Positions 14,817 through 22,112 of a stretch of 29,751 nt of DNA are shown here, piece by piece. The stretch spans positions 1 to 29,751 of the IMG/VR virus record IMGVR_UViG_3300007076_000027. One strand, written 5' to 3'. The DNA comes from a virus. Position 1 is the first letter of the stretch. Each line of letters starts with the position of its first letter. The position numbers and the translations under genes were made by a program. The notes under the pieces were generated by a model. That model was not told the DNA's origin, did not search any database, and worked only from the letters and a program-made list of their open reading frames with translations.

Positions 14817-16274
14817 TTAAACGTTAAAGATGGCCCAACTGAAGGATAGGCTCGCGTTAGCACCTAGCCCGGTGCAGATGGCCCAAAAGTTCCCGCCACC
14901 GATGTCGTCAACCGAATAGGCGTCACCCGCGCTCAATGGAATGTTGATGTCGAACTCAAAGGTGCCGCTGGTGAATACTTGACCATAGGAACCGATTTGC
15001 AGGCCGTTACGTTTGACCTCCGCGGCCATGCTGTTGCTTCCACCGCCAGTCTGGGAGAAGGAGACTGTGACTCTGATCCTCGCTGTCACCGCCGGGCCGG
15101 TGTAGAGAATGCCGGTGGTTTGAACCGGGCCGATCGAAGCGAACGGCAGGGTGCCAGCCCACCGAATAGATCCACTGGCCTTGTTGGCTGACCCGCTACC
15201 GCTAGCCGAACTTCCCGCGCCGCCGTTGGTGGTGCTGTAAACACTCCAAATCAGCTTAGTCCAGTCTGGGCCAGGTCGAAGGTTGATCACGATACTGCCT
15301 TCGTACTGGCAGGAGTTTCCTCCTGAATCCTGAACGCGCACCGTGATCGGGTAGGTTCCGGCCGTGATATAGTCCGGAGTTCCAGAGAGCAGACCGGAAC
15401 TCGAAAGCGTGATGCCAGGCACAGTCCCAGAGACCAGAGTGAATGTGTACGGTGCAGTGCCGCCAACCGCGTTGAGTTGCGCGGTGTAGAAGGTGTGTTC
15501 GGTCGCCGCCGGCAAAGCGTTGATGTTATTAATCCCCAGGACGGCAATGCTGTAGTTCTTAACTCCGAAGTTTCCATCGGCATCGGTCGCACGGATCGAG
15601 AAGCTGAAGTTTCCGGCACTGGTTGGGGTGCCAGTGATCTCGGTTACGTCGTCCTCGGTCTGGTTCAGATGCAGGCCTGGAGGTAAAGATCCACTGACGA
15701 CCGTGAACACGAACGGAGCCTTGCCGTGCCCGGTTACGACTACGCTGTTGAGGTAAGGCAGGTTCAGGCACGCATTGGGAGTGATACCGCTCAGGCAGAT
15801 GTAATGCAGCGCGGCCTGCTGGCAGGCGTAGGCCTTGGCGACCTCGTTGGCTAGGCCATGAGTCGTCGAGTAAAACGAACCCGCCGGCACGTTCCAGGTG
15901 TAGAGGTTCCCATCCTCGCAAGTGAACGTGCATTGCTGAGGTTCGTTGAAGAAAAGAGTTTGGCCTGTTCCGACGTGTGGCGTGTGGGCGCAGATAAACG
16001 CTTGAGCAGCCGCACAGAGACGTGCCGCTTCCTGGGACTCGCTGGAGAAGCACAACGAGATGCAGCCTTCGGCGAAGAACGCTGGCGGGAACCCTGGATC
16101 ATTTGGGTTGTTGGTTCTTGGAAGCGGGTTAAGGCCGTTCCACCATGGGAAGCCTACGTCAGCGAAAAGGATGCTGTCTGGTGCCTCCGTCGAGTAATTG
16201 ATGATCGGAGGATCCGTCTCGGAGGCTTGGTCAGATCCGGGACAAATCAGTGGTTGGCAAGGAATATTCGGCAC
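14817..16274 (-). CDS. Virion protein with two Ig-like (He_PIG-type) domains (485 aa)
   Basis: The N-terminal 170 residues are Cys-rich (at least ten Cys) with a conserved-looking segment CAAAQAFICAHTP and a helix EVAKAYACQQAALHYIC. Two putative Ig domains follow, about 178-246 (SGSLPPGLHL, GTPTSAGNFSFSIRATD) and 255-331 (GGTAPYTFTLVSG, LLSGTPDYITAGTYPITVRV), with the SLPPGL and SGTP signatures of the He_PIG class. The last 150 residues are Ser/Gly-rich strands that look like a jelly-roll-type C-terminal domain. Such domains decorate phage tails and capsids and bind surface sugars weakly. The Cys-rich N-terminus probably anchors it to the particle. Confidence 0.65.
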   Translation of the reverse strand: MPNIPCQPLICPGSDQASETDPPIINYSTEAPDSILFADVGFPWWNGLNPLPRTNNPNDPGFPPAFFAEGCISLCFSSESQEAARLCAAAQAFICAHTPHVGTGQTLFFNEPQQCTFTCEDGNLYTWNVPAGSFYSTTHGLANEVAKAYACQQAALHYICLSGITPNACLNLPYLNSVVVTGHGKAPFVFTVVSGSLPPGLHLNQTEDDVTEITGTPTSAGNFSFSIRATDADGNFGVKNYSIAVLGINNINALPAATEHTFYTAQLNAVGGTAPYTFTLVSGTVPGITLSSSGLLSGTPDYITAGTYPITVRVQDSGGNSCQYEGSIVINLRPGPDWTKLIWSVYSTTNGGAGSSASGSGSANKASGSIRWAGTLPFASIGPVQTTGILYTGPAVTARIRVTVSFSQTGGGSNSMAAEVKRNGLQIGSYGQVFTSGTFEFDINIPLSAGDAYSVDDIGGGNFWAICTGLGANASLSFSWAIFNV

Positions 16275-16277
16275 AAC

Positions 16278-18107
16278 TCAGATACACTTAACATATTGAT
16301 AGATGTTCTGGAACTTATCCTCTGCCCAGAGGATAAGACCCCTAATTCTACACCATCCCAGGAACACGAACTTGACTTGAAACATATACCCGATGGTCGT
16401 TGGGCGGATCCCAATCGAGTCACAATCCGCCTTCGGTCTAGGAAGCTGGATCGGAAACCTGTAGCCTTCCCTGAAGTTTGGACCCAAAGGGTAGCAATCC
16501 GGGTTGTTCACGTCCTCCTCGCAGTTCTTGGCCGCGCAGAACGTGGTGCGGTGCCAGAAATGCCAGCATGGATCCGCATCTGGCCGGTAGTAGACATCGA
16601 GCAGCACCGTGCCAAACACCTTGTCGATCCACACTTCCCCGCCGTGAAGCTCTTTGGGCATGAACTCTTTGCCCCAAGTAAAGGCCGGCGTCTCCACCTG
16701 CCATTCGACTCGGTTATCTAGCGTATCGATGGTGCCGCCGTTATCGAACCGCTCGGCGTTGGTGATCTCGTAAACGTCGATGCTCAGATCCATCTTGTTC
16801 AGAGCCACCGAGAACGCCCTTGGCAAACCACCAAAGTCGCCAGTGAAAAGTTGGAAGTGATCCAGCCCTGCCCAAATGCCTTCCCAAGCCGGCGGCGCCT
16901 GCTCTTGCAGCGTGGAGACTAGATCGAAATCCAGAGGCAACATTCCCGGGAATACCACCCCGCTAGGCGTCTGCCGCGGCAATACCAGCTCCAAGAGCCG
17001 GTTGTCGAAGTCGATGCCGGACGCAAACCGCATGAGGGCGCGGTCGTTGAACTGCAAAGCGCGGTTGACGTTGTTGGAAATCGAGAGGTTGCCCCATTGC
17101 TTGTAGAACCGCGTGGCGATGATGAGCGATCGAACCGCCGGATCGAAAGACTGATAGAAAAGGTCGCCATTGATATGCACGATGCTGCGCTCGCCAGTCG
17201 TGCCATTGTTGATCTGCGAGACGGTCTGGAGGGGTTGGTTGTTCGTGGTGGCGGCAATCCAGTCGGCTCGGCTGGCCGGGATCTGGATCGCGTAAACCTG
17301 CTTGCGCGTGAAGATGTAGAGCGGCCCCTGTCCGAGCGTGGTATCGAGATTCGCCGTGAACGCGAGTGCTCTGATGTCTCCCGCCTGGGTAGGCACCGAG
17401 AACCCGTCTCCGCCGAATGCCAGAGGGTTTTCGGTCACTTTGAGGACCGAATCCTTGAACTTGTAAGGAAGCGTTCCAGAAGTCGTGTTGCCAGCAATGT
17501 CGCCCGCGGTGTATTGTCGGCCGCGCGCATACCAGATGCGATTGCCGTAGTAAACCATCGCCGTCGCCGATGGGAGTTCGCTGGTAGCAGGCACACCGGT
17601 AAGCCCTGCAGATCGTCGAAATAGCTCTGGCGTAGTCGAGGTTGCGCTGGCGTAGAAGATCGGCAACGTCACCCCGTCGCCGGCCTGGATTACCAGGAAC
17701 CCTTCCCCTTCGCAGAAGAAGCTCTGCGTCGTAGTGGCTGGGTTGAAAATGTGGTAGAAGGCGGAAAGATCGGTGACTGTGAACGGGGCTTCCAGGAGGA
17801 CGCGAATGATGTGGCCGGAGACGCTAATGATGAGGTAGGGATCGGAGTTGCCGTCGATCGGCTCATACATGATTCCGCCTTGGTAAAGCCCGCCAGCGGC
17901 GGCTGCGTCATTGTTCTTTTTCCAGCCGGTTCGCTGAAGAATACCTCCGCCTCGAACGGTGGCGTTGTTGAGCCAGGAGAGCTGATCTCGGCGTAACCCA
18001 TGGGGCACCAGGGAGCTTTGAACCGTCTTGAGGGCCTGGGAATCGACGCCGCCAGCGAAGTCGAAAGCACCATCGGCAACCAGAGTTTGGTTTTCAGTCC
18101 CGGGCAT
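16278..18107 (-). CDS. Putative nozzle/stopper-like tail protein (609 aa)
   Basis: The protein starts close to a motif GGVDSQ, continues SWLNNATVRGGGILQRTGW and then shows repeated strand-turn units (VYYGNRIWYARGRQY, GPLYIFTRKQVYAIQIP, ERSIVHINGDLFYQS, EGIWAGLDHFQLFTGDFGG) spaced as in a beta-propeller. Tail nozzle proteins of podovirus-like phages have this size and propeller build, and they open with a similar segment about uncovering the genome-facing ring. The C-terminal 120 residues contain several Cys (CWHFWHRTTFCAAKNC). The assignment is by fold impression and gene order; it could also be another large tail component. Confidence 0.5.
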   Translation of the reverse strand: MPGTENQTLVADGAFDFAGGVDSQALKTVQSSLVPHGLRRDQLSWLNNATVRGGGILQRTGWKKNNDAAAAGGLYQGGIMYEPIDGNSDPYLIISVSGHIIRVLLEAPFTVTDLSAFYHIFNPATTTQSFFCEGEGFLVIQAGDGVTLPIFYASATSTTPELFRRSAGLTGVPATSELPSATAMVYYGNRIWYARGRQYTAGDIAGNTTSGTLPYKFKDSVLKVTENPLAFGGDGFSVPTQAGDIRALAFTANLDTTLGQGPLYIFTRKQVYAIQIPASRADWIAATTNNQPLQTVSQINNGTTGERSIVHINGDLFYQSFDPAVRSLIIATRFYKQWGNLSISNNVNRALQFNDRALMRFASGIDFDNRLLELVLPRQTPSGVVFPGMLPLDFDLVSTLQEQAPPAWEGIWAGLDHFQLFTGDFGGLPRAFSVALNKMDLSIDVYEITNAERFDNGGTIDTLDNRVEWQVETPAFTWGKEFMPKELHGGEVWIDKVFGTVLLDVYYRPDADPCWHFWHRTTFCAAKNCEEDVNNPDCYPLGPNFREGYRFPIQLPRPKADCDSIGIRPTTIGYMFQVKFVFLGWCRIRGLILWAEDKFQNIYQYVKCI

Positions 18108-18111
18108 ATCA

Positions 18112-19332
18112 TTAGATTAGCAAGTCGCCGTAGAACCTGGGCTTCTCCTGCTTCACCGCGATCAAGTGTGCCGAGATGTAAGGCAGATCATCCCACATGC
18201 GAATATCCCGTAGCTTGAGCACTTGGTAGCGGCCTTTGAAATCCGGCACGAACTTCTTGTAGGCCCCCTCGGTGTAATAACGAAAGGATCGGTAATTCCA
18301 AAAGCTCACGTGCCCTGGATCGCAGAAACCTCCCTGCCCGTCGCTGCTCGGAACAAGTATGTCAAAAAGTCCGCCATGCGCCAGCACCCGGTACGCCTCG
18401 TTCATCGTGTGAACGTGGCTTCGCAAGTGTTCGATGGCGTCGTGCGCGCGAATAACTCCGACGCTGTTATCATCAAACGGCCAGCGTTCATCGAGATTCG
18501 CTGTCACATCGGCGTTGGCGATATCCACCGATTCGTAACCATCAGTAGGGTTGACGCCACCACAGATGTCGATACAGCGCAGGCCGCGGTCCTTCGCCCA
18601 CTTCAGCATCATCGGTTCGATATACTTGTCGTGGCACTCCCACATCGTCCTAGTGATGTCGTCCTGGTTCTTGAGCCAAGTGTTCCCACCATGGACGCGA
18701 TAGAGGTAGAGCGGCTGATCGACGTGGACCATGTTGGCCGTGAGATACGTGCGGCACATGAGGTCGTGGTCGTCGGTGATCTTCATCGTGGCATTGTGAC
18801 CGCCGACTTTCCAATAGGTGTCTGTGCGCCACGCGCGGAAATGGTTGGGTGCAAACCAAATTCTGGAGATGCTTTGAGGGAAAGGCTCGGCTGAAACAGC
18901 TTCAACATAGTCACCGCCTTCGTGCTGGAACTTTCGATACGTCCAGCCATAGCGCGAATCCCAGGAAATAGGCGTATTATTCCGGATGTCGTGGTTGACT
19001 GTATTAGAGTAGGCAAACCCTGTGGACGGATCCTGAAATGCTTTTGAGCATTGATCAAGGGCTCCAGGTAACAGAATATCATCGTGGTCTTGCTCCATTA
19101 GAATATCGCCGTGACTAAGTTCGCAGGCAACTCGCTTTAGGTATCCCACGTTTGGGATGCCTCTCGTGTCTCGCAACACCTGCACCCTTGGATCCGGGTT
19201 CTCGTAGTTTGACGCGCCATTATTCAGAAGCACAGTCCACTCGAAATCGGAGTGAGATTGGCTCTTGATCGAGTCCCACACCTGCGGCAGGAACGACGTG
19301 TCATGACTGGGAGTAAAGAGTGAGATCTTCAA
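18112..19332 (-). CDS. Family 2 glycosyltransferase fused to a SAM-dependent methyltransferase
   Basis: Taking the TTG at 19332 as start gives MKISLFTPSHD, the usual beginning of a GT-A family 2 enzyme, and removes a 41-base overlap with the upstream gene; an ATG at 19362 and a TTG at 19377 are alternatives. Residues 79-85 (MEQDHDD) are the DxD-like metal and nucleotide-sugar site, and ITDDHDLMCR (185-194) fits the catalytic-base region. From about 251 a class I methyltransferase begins: LRCIDICGG (motif I), VDIANAD, WPFDDNSVGVIRAHDAIEH and the motif AYRVLAHGGLF typical of the methyltransferase 11 group. It would transfer a sugar and methylate an acceptor or the sugar. The neighbouring collagen-like protein is a candidate substrate. 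Confidence 0.85.
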   Translation of the reverse strand: MKISLFTPSHDTSFLPQVWDSIKSQSHSDFEWTVLLNNGASNYENPDPRVQVLRDTRGIPNVGYLKRVACELSHGDILMEQDHDDILLPGALDQCSKAFQDPSTGFAYSNTVNHDIRNNTPISWDSRYGWTYRKFQHEGGDYVEAVSAEPFPQSISRIWFAPNHFRAWRTDTYWKVGGHNATMKITDDHDLMCRTYLTANMVHVDQPLYLYRVHGGNTWLKNQDDITRTMWECHDKYIEPMMLKWAKDRGLRCIDICGGVNPTDGYESVDIANADVTANLDERWPFDDNSVGVIRAHDAIEHLRSHVHTMNEAYRVLAHGGLFDILVPSSDGQGGFCDPGHVSFWNYRSFRYYTEGAYKKFVPDFKGRYQVLKLRDIRMWDDLPYISAHLIAVKQEKPRFYGDLLI

Positions 19333-19336
19333 TGGT

Positions 19337-19528
19337 TTAGCCCTGTGGACCACAGGCACCATCTGGGCCGCAGTCAAAGCATTCTCGTATTGACTTACAG
19401 ATTTGATTTACTTCGTCCGCCGTCATTGGAGGTTCCTCTGGTCCGACAAACTCTATCGTCAGGCATTGGCCACGGATTTCGAGTTCGACTTTGTGGGTGC
19501 AGTATGTGGTGGGTGTTTCTTTTTTCAT
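19337..19528 (-). CDS. Small acidic Cys-containing protein (63 aa)
   Basis: It begins MKKETPTTYCTHKVELEIRG, has a hydrophobic strand (CLTIEFVG), an acidic linker (PEEPPMTADEV), a helix and a Cys-rich tail (CFDCGPDGACGPQG). Five Cys in 63 residues suggest metal binding or disulfides. It ends 4 bases before the chosen TTG start of the glycosyltransferase and starts 3 bases after the stop of the collagen-like gene. Function unknown. Confidence 0.6.
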   Translation of the reverse strand: MKKETPTTYCTHKVELEIRGQCLTIEFVGPEEPPMTADEVNQICKSIRECFDCGPDGACGPQG

Positions 19529-19531
19529 AAA

Positions 19532-20767
19532 TCACGATATTCTAGTCAGCTTCATAAAGGAGTTGGCTTTCGCAAACCACCGTTGCACTGCTTGCACCCC
19601 CTTTGCTTGTACGCCGATAGTACAGTTCGAGTTTGGCGCAATCATTACCCCATCCAACACCACGCACTGAGCCCCTGCTGTTCTTTGTGTCGGCAGAACT
19701 CCGACACCTTGAGCGGTCTGGTAGTAAGATGAGTCTGACACGCCGGCTGTCTGAGGTCCGATAACTCTTCCAGCCACGGTAGATCCAACCACCGAACATT
19801 GCACGCCAACTTGAACACCTTGCACTCCAGCCGTTGGCTGGAGCGCAACGACTGCGTGGTATTCGTAAACTCCATTCGCCGCTAATGAAAGCAGATTCGA
19901 GAAAACGTCGCTCACAGTCGTTACCCCGAGATCGACTTGATTTCCTGCCCTGGTGTAGATCGTCCCCACATCTCCCTGTGGCCCCTGACCGCCTACAATT
20001 CCCTGCGTTCCTTGGACTCCTTGTGTGCCTTGAAAACCTTGCGTCCCTTGGTTGCCTTGATTGCCTTGCGTCCCTTGTGTGCCTTGGAAACCTTGCGTCC
20101 CTTGGAATCCTTGCGATCCCTGATTCCCCTGATTGCCCTGCGTGCCCTGTGTCCCTTGCGCCCCCTGTGTGCCCTGAAATCCTTGGCTACCCTGGTTTCC
20201 CTGGTTTCCTTGCGTGCCCTGGAATCCCTGATCGCCCTGATTTCCTTGAGGCCCACCGAACGCTCCCTGGTTTCCCTGGTTCCCTTGTGGGCCTGAGGCG
20301 CCACTTGATAAGGCTATGATATTGAAATTCGCATTCCGAATGGTGATCGTGGTTCCCGCTGCGTCCGTGCATTGTGCTCGAACCTCAACCGCGTCATTGA
20401 TAGCTAGCGAGAAAAGAACATCAACGACTATTTCGGTAAGATCAGTTCCGGGGATAGTGATCTCCATGACATCATTTGCCAAGAGATTGTTGTTCCTAAA
20501 AAACGCGAATTTGTAGCTGTGGCCGCTCGTCTGAGGCTGAATCGCGGCTGAGAATATTAACCGGAACTCCGCGGAGACGTTTGCCGTCATTTTCCCGGTT
20601 ACAGTATTCAGAGTCACCCCACTGCTGTCTCCGGCCACCCATGCTCCACCGAATGAGAAATACGCCGCTTGAAGTGTGAGCGTCAGGTTGCCCGTAAAAC
20701 GCATTTCACCATAGGCTCCTTTCAGAGCACCACCTGAAATCCCAGAGGATGCAAACTCGTGAATCAT
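19532..20767 (-). CDS. Collagen-like virion protein, Gly-X-Gln type (411 aa)
   Basis: Residues 1-155 form a strand-rich head. Residues about 156-268 are Gly-X-Y triplets dominated by Gln in third position (GFQGTQGNQGNQGSQG), with very little Pro and one break near residue 171 (AFGGPQG). A C-terminal globular domain of about 140 residues follows (from about residue 270). Collagen-like triplets in phages usually form trimeric stalks of tail or receptor-binding fibres, with the C-terminal domain nucleating the trimer. The low Pro content is unusual for a thermally stable triple helix; Gln in the Y position is tolerated in bacterial collagens. It overlaps the upstream gene by four bases. Confidence 0.8.
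   Translation of the reverse strand: MIHEFASSGISGGALKGAYGEMRFTGNLTLTLQAAYFSFGGAWVAGDSSGVTLNTVTGKMTANVSAEFRLIFSAAIQPQTSGHSYKFAFFRNNNLLANDVMEITIPGTDLTEIVVDVLFSLAINDAVEVRAQCTDAAGTTITIRNANFNIIALSSGASGPQGNQGNQGAFGGPQGNQGDQGFQGTQGNQGNQGSQGFQGTQGAQGTQGTQGNQGNQGSQGFQGTQGFQGTQGTQGNQGNQGTQGFQGTQGVQGTQGIVGGQGPQGDVGTIYTRAGNQVDLGVTTVSDVFSNLLSLAANGVYEYHAVVALQPTAGVQGVQVGVQCSVVGSTVAGRVIGPQTAGVSDSSYYQTAQGVGVLPTQRTAGAQCVVLDGVMIAPNSNCTIGVQAKGVQAVQRWFAKANSFMKLTRIS
19964..20302 (-). repeat. Triplet-coding DNA repeat within the collagen-like gene
   Basis: About 37 nine-base units encode the Gly-X-Gln stretch. On the plus strand they read as variants of CCTTGNGTNCCTTGGNNNCC; the units differ mostly at third codon positions, which is what selection for protein sequence with drifting synonymous sites gives. 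The region is recombination-prone and may vary in length between isolates. Confidence 0.75.
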
Positions 20768-21087
20768 GTTACCGCCCCCAAAATCGTGAAGGTCAGATTC
20801 CCATTTGAGGCGAGGACTCGGATCACGTCCTCTGCTCTGATGGTGACTCCCAATTCACTGGCGAAAGTCTCGTTGGCCGGCAACTGCATATCAAAGTACA
20901 GGAAATCCTTGGTCTGAGTTGCGCCTCCAAGAATCGAGATCGAGAACCGGAAAGTGGCCGTAACCGCTCCACGGTTGCACACGGCGAGTTCCTGAATCAG
21001 CGCATTGTTCGACGGATCCGGGCTATAAAGAAGCGTCTCGACCCCGGCCGCCGGGACGAGCTGGGCGAGAACACTGATGATGGGCAT
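20764..21087 (-). CDS. Small virion-type protein (107 aa)
   Basis: The sequence runs MPIISVLAQLVPAAGVETLLY, then LAVCNRGAVTATFRFSISI, KDFLYFDMQLPANETFASELG and LASNGNLTFTILG. Small strand-only proteins with this pattern (a TLLY segment, CNRG, an ANETF segment) are common in phage structural blocks, from memory, and are uncharacterised. It overlaps the start of the collagen-like gene by four bases and probably contributes to the same fibre or to the tail surface. Confidence 0.6.
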   Translation of the reverse strand: MPIISVLAQLVPAAGVETLLYSPDPSNNALIQELAVCNRGAVTATFRFSISILGGATQTKDFLYFDMQLPANETFASELGVTIRAEDVIRVLASNGNLTFTILGAVT

Positions 21088-21105
21088 AACGACTCCCGTT
21101 GATTA

Positions 21106-21696
21106 TTAACCTTTAGACTGCGGCACATCGATGCCCAACTGGCGCAGCGTCGTTATCACCGAATCGGCCGCGACTTTGGCATCCGGGTTACTCACTTCAC
21201 TGGCTAGGATCTGAGTGACCTGAGCCAGCACACCAGCTTCATTCTGATGCTGAGTCATAAATTGAGTGAGGGCTGAATCGTACGCTGTTCCGTTGGGAAG
21301 GCTCTTGATGAATTGACGAAGGGTCTCTACGAGTTGAGCTGTATTAGCCGCCGTCGCATAGTTCTTCGAGGATCTCAGATAACCCCACAGAGCCAGTAAT
21401 CCGCTGACCGCAGTTGTTGCCACGCCTCCCGCCCCGAACAACGTCCCGATGGTTCCGGCCACGCCTTTGATGTCCTGGGCGCCTTGTCCAGTCGCCGAGT
21501 ACTGATACTGCGGGATGATGTTGGTCACGTAAACCGGGACTCCGTTAGTCACGTACTGCGTCACCACTGGGGCATAGTTGGTCGTGACGTTGAAGATCCC
21601 GGATTCGAGTGCCGTGGGAGGACGCGGGTTCTTGCCGACGACTGAGCAGCCGCAAATGGCCAGGAAAGCCAGTAGTGAGAAAGCGATTCGTTTCAT
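21106..21696 (-). CDS. Phage-encoded lipoprotein (196 aa)
   Basis: The first 17 residues form a lipoprotein signal: positive start (MKR), hydrophobic core (IAFSLLAFLA) and a lipobox ending at C17 (ICGC). A Pro-rich segment (NPRPPTALE) follows, then a Gly/Ala-rich hydrophobic stretch that could be a membrane helix (GVATTAVSGLLALWGYL), then a helical C-terminus. It would be sorted to the outer membrane or inner membrane of a diderm host. Next to two membrane proteins it could be part of lysis (spanin-like) or of superinfection exclusion. No specific family is recognised. Confidence 0.6.
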   Translation of the reverse strand: MKRIAFSLLAFLAICGCSVVGKNPRPPTALESGIFNVTTNYAPVVTQYVTNGVPVYVTNIIPQYQYSATGQGAQDIKGVAGTIGTLFGAGGVATTAVSGLLALWGYLRSSKNYATAANTAQLVETLRQFIKSLPNGTAYDSALTQFMTQHQNEAGVLAQVTQILASEVSNPDAKVAADSVITTLRQLGIDVPQSKG

Positions 21697-21699
21697 AGG

Positions 21700-21786
21700 T
21701 TATTTAAGAGTATTTTTGTTCACGTAAAAGTTGAGTAAGTATCCAACAACCACACCGGCCAAAAAGGTCACGATCAGCATGATCAT
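21700..21786 (-). CDS. Tiny single-span membrane peptide (28 aa)
   Basis: The frame reads MIMLIVTFLAGVVVGYLL followed by NFYV and a short basic tail. It starts with an ATGA overlap to the upstream gene's stop and ends 3 bases before the lipoprotein start. It is one transmembrane helix with a basic end, a shape shared with small holins, pinholins and membrane anchors. Tight coupling on both sides argues it is expressed. The exact function cannot be told. Confidence 0.5.
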   Translation of the reverse strand: MIMLIVTFLAGVVVGYLLNFYVNKNTLK

Positions 21787-22109
21787 CTTTGCCTAGGCCT
21801 TTCGTTTAAGCGGTTGAAAATTTCTTTGAAGGTTTCCCTGAACTCCTGCCGATCCTGGCCAAGCTGCCTGTACACCGATTCCCGATCCTTTTTTGCTTCC
21901 GCCTGGCCGGCTTCTATCTTCTTCATCCAACCCCGAATGTACCATGTCAGGGCTAACACGACTCCGCCAACCGAGCAAACGGTTCGGATGTCCACCTTCC
22001 AGTCGCCCGTGATCTGCGGGGCCGACTGAGCGAACAAAGTCGAGACCATCGCCATTAACGTAGTCGGAATCATAAGCCCTAAATCCATGTTTGGTTGTTG
22101 CTGGTGCAT
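21783..22109 (-). CDS. Membrane protein with cytoplasmic coiled coil, holin-like candidate (108 aa)
   Basis: A hydrophobic N-terminal segment (LGLMIPTTLMAMVSTLF) could be a signal or a first membrane span, a second span is VCSVGGVVLALTWYI, and the C-terminal 50 residues are a charged helix (KKIEAGQAEAKKDRESVYRQ and on), probably a coiled coil. The start at 22109 lies 3 bases after the upstream stop; an internal Met at 22088 is possible. Two spans with a charged tail are typical of phage holins, but no endolysin gene is seen nearby. Confidence 0.5.
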   Translation of the reverse strand: MHQQQPNMDLGLMIPTTLMAMVSTLFAQSAPQITGDWKVDIRTVCSVGGVVLALTWYIRGWMKKIEAGQAEAKKDRESVYRQLGQDRQEFRETFKEIFNRLNERPRQR

Positions 22110-22112
22110 TGA

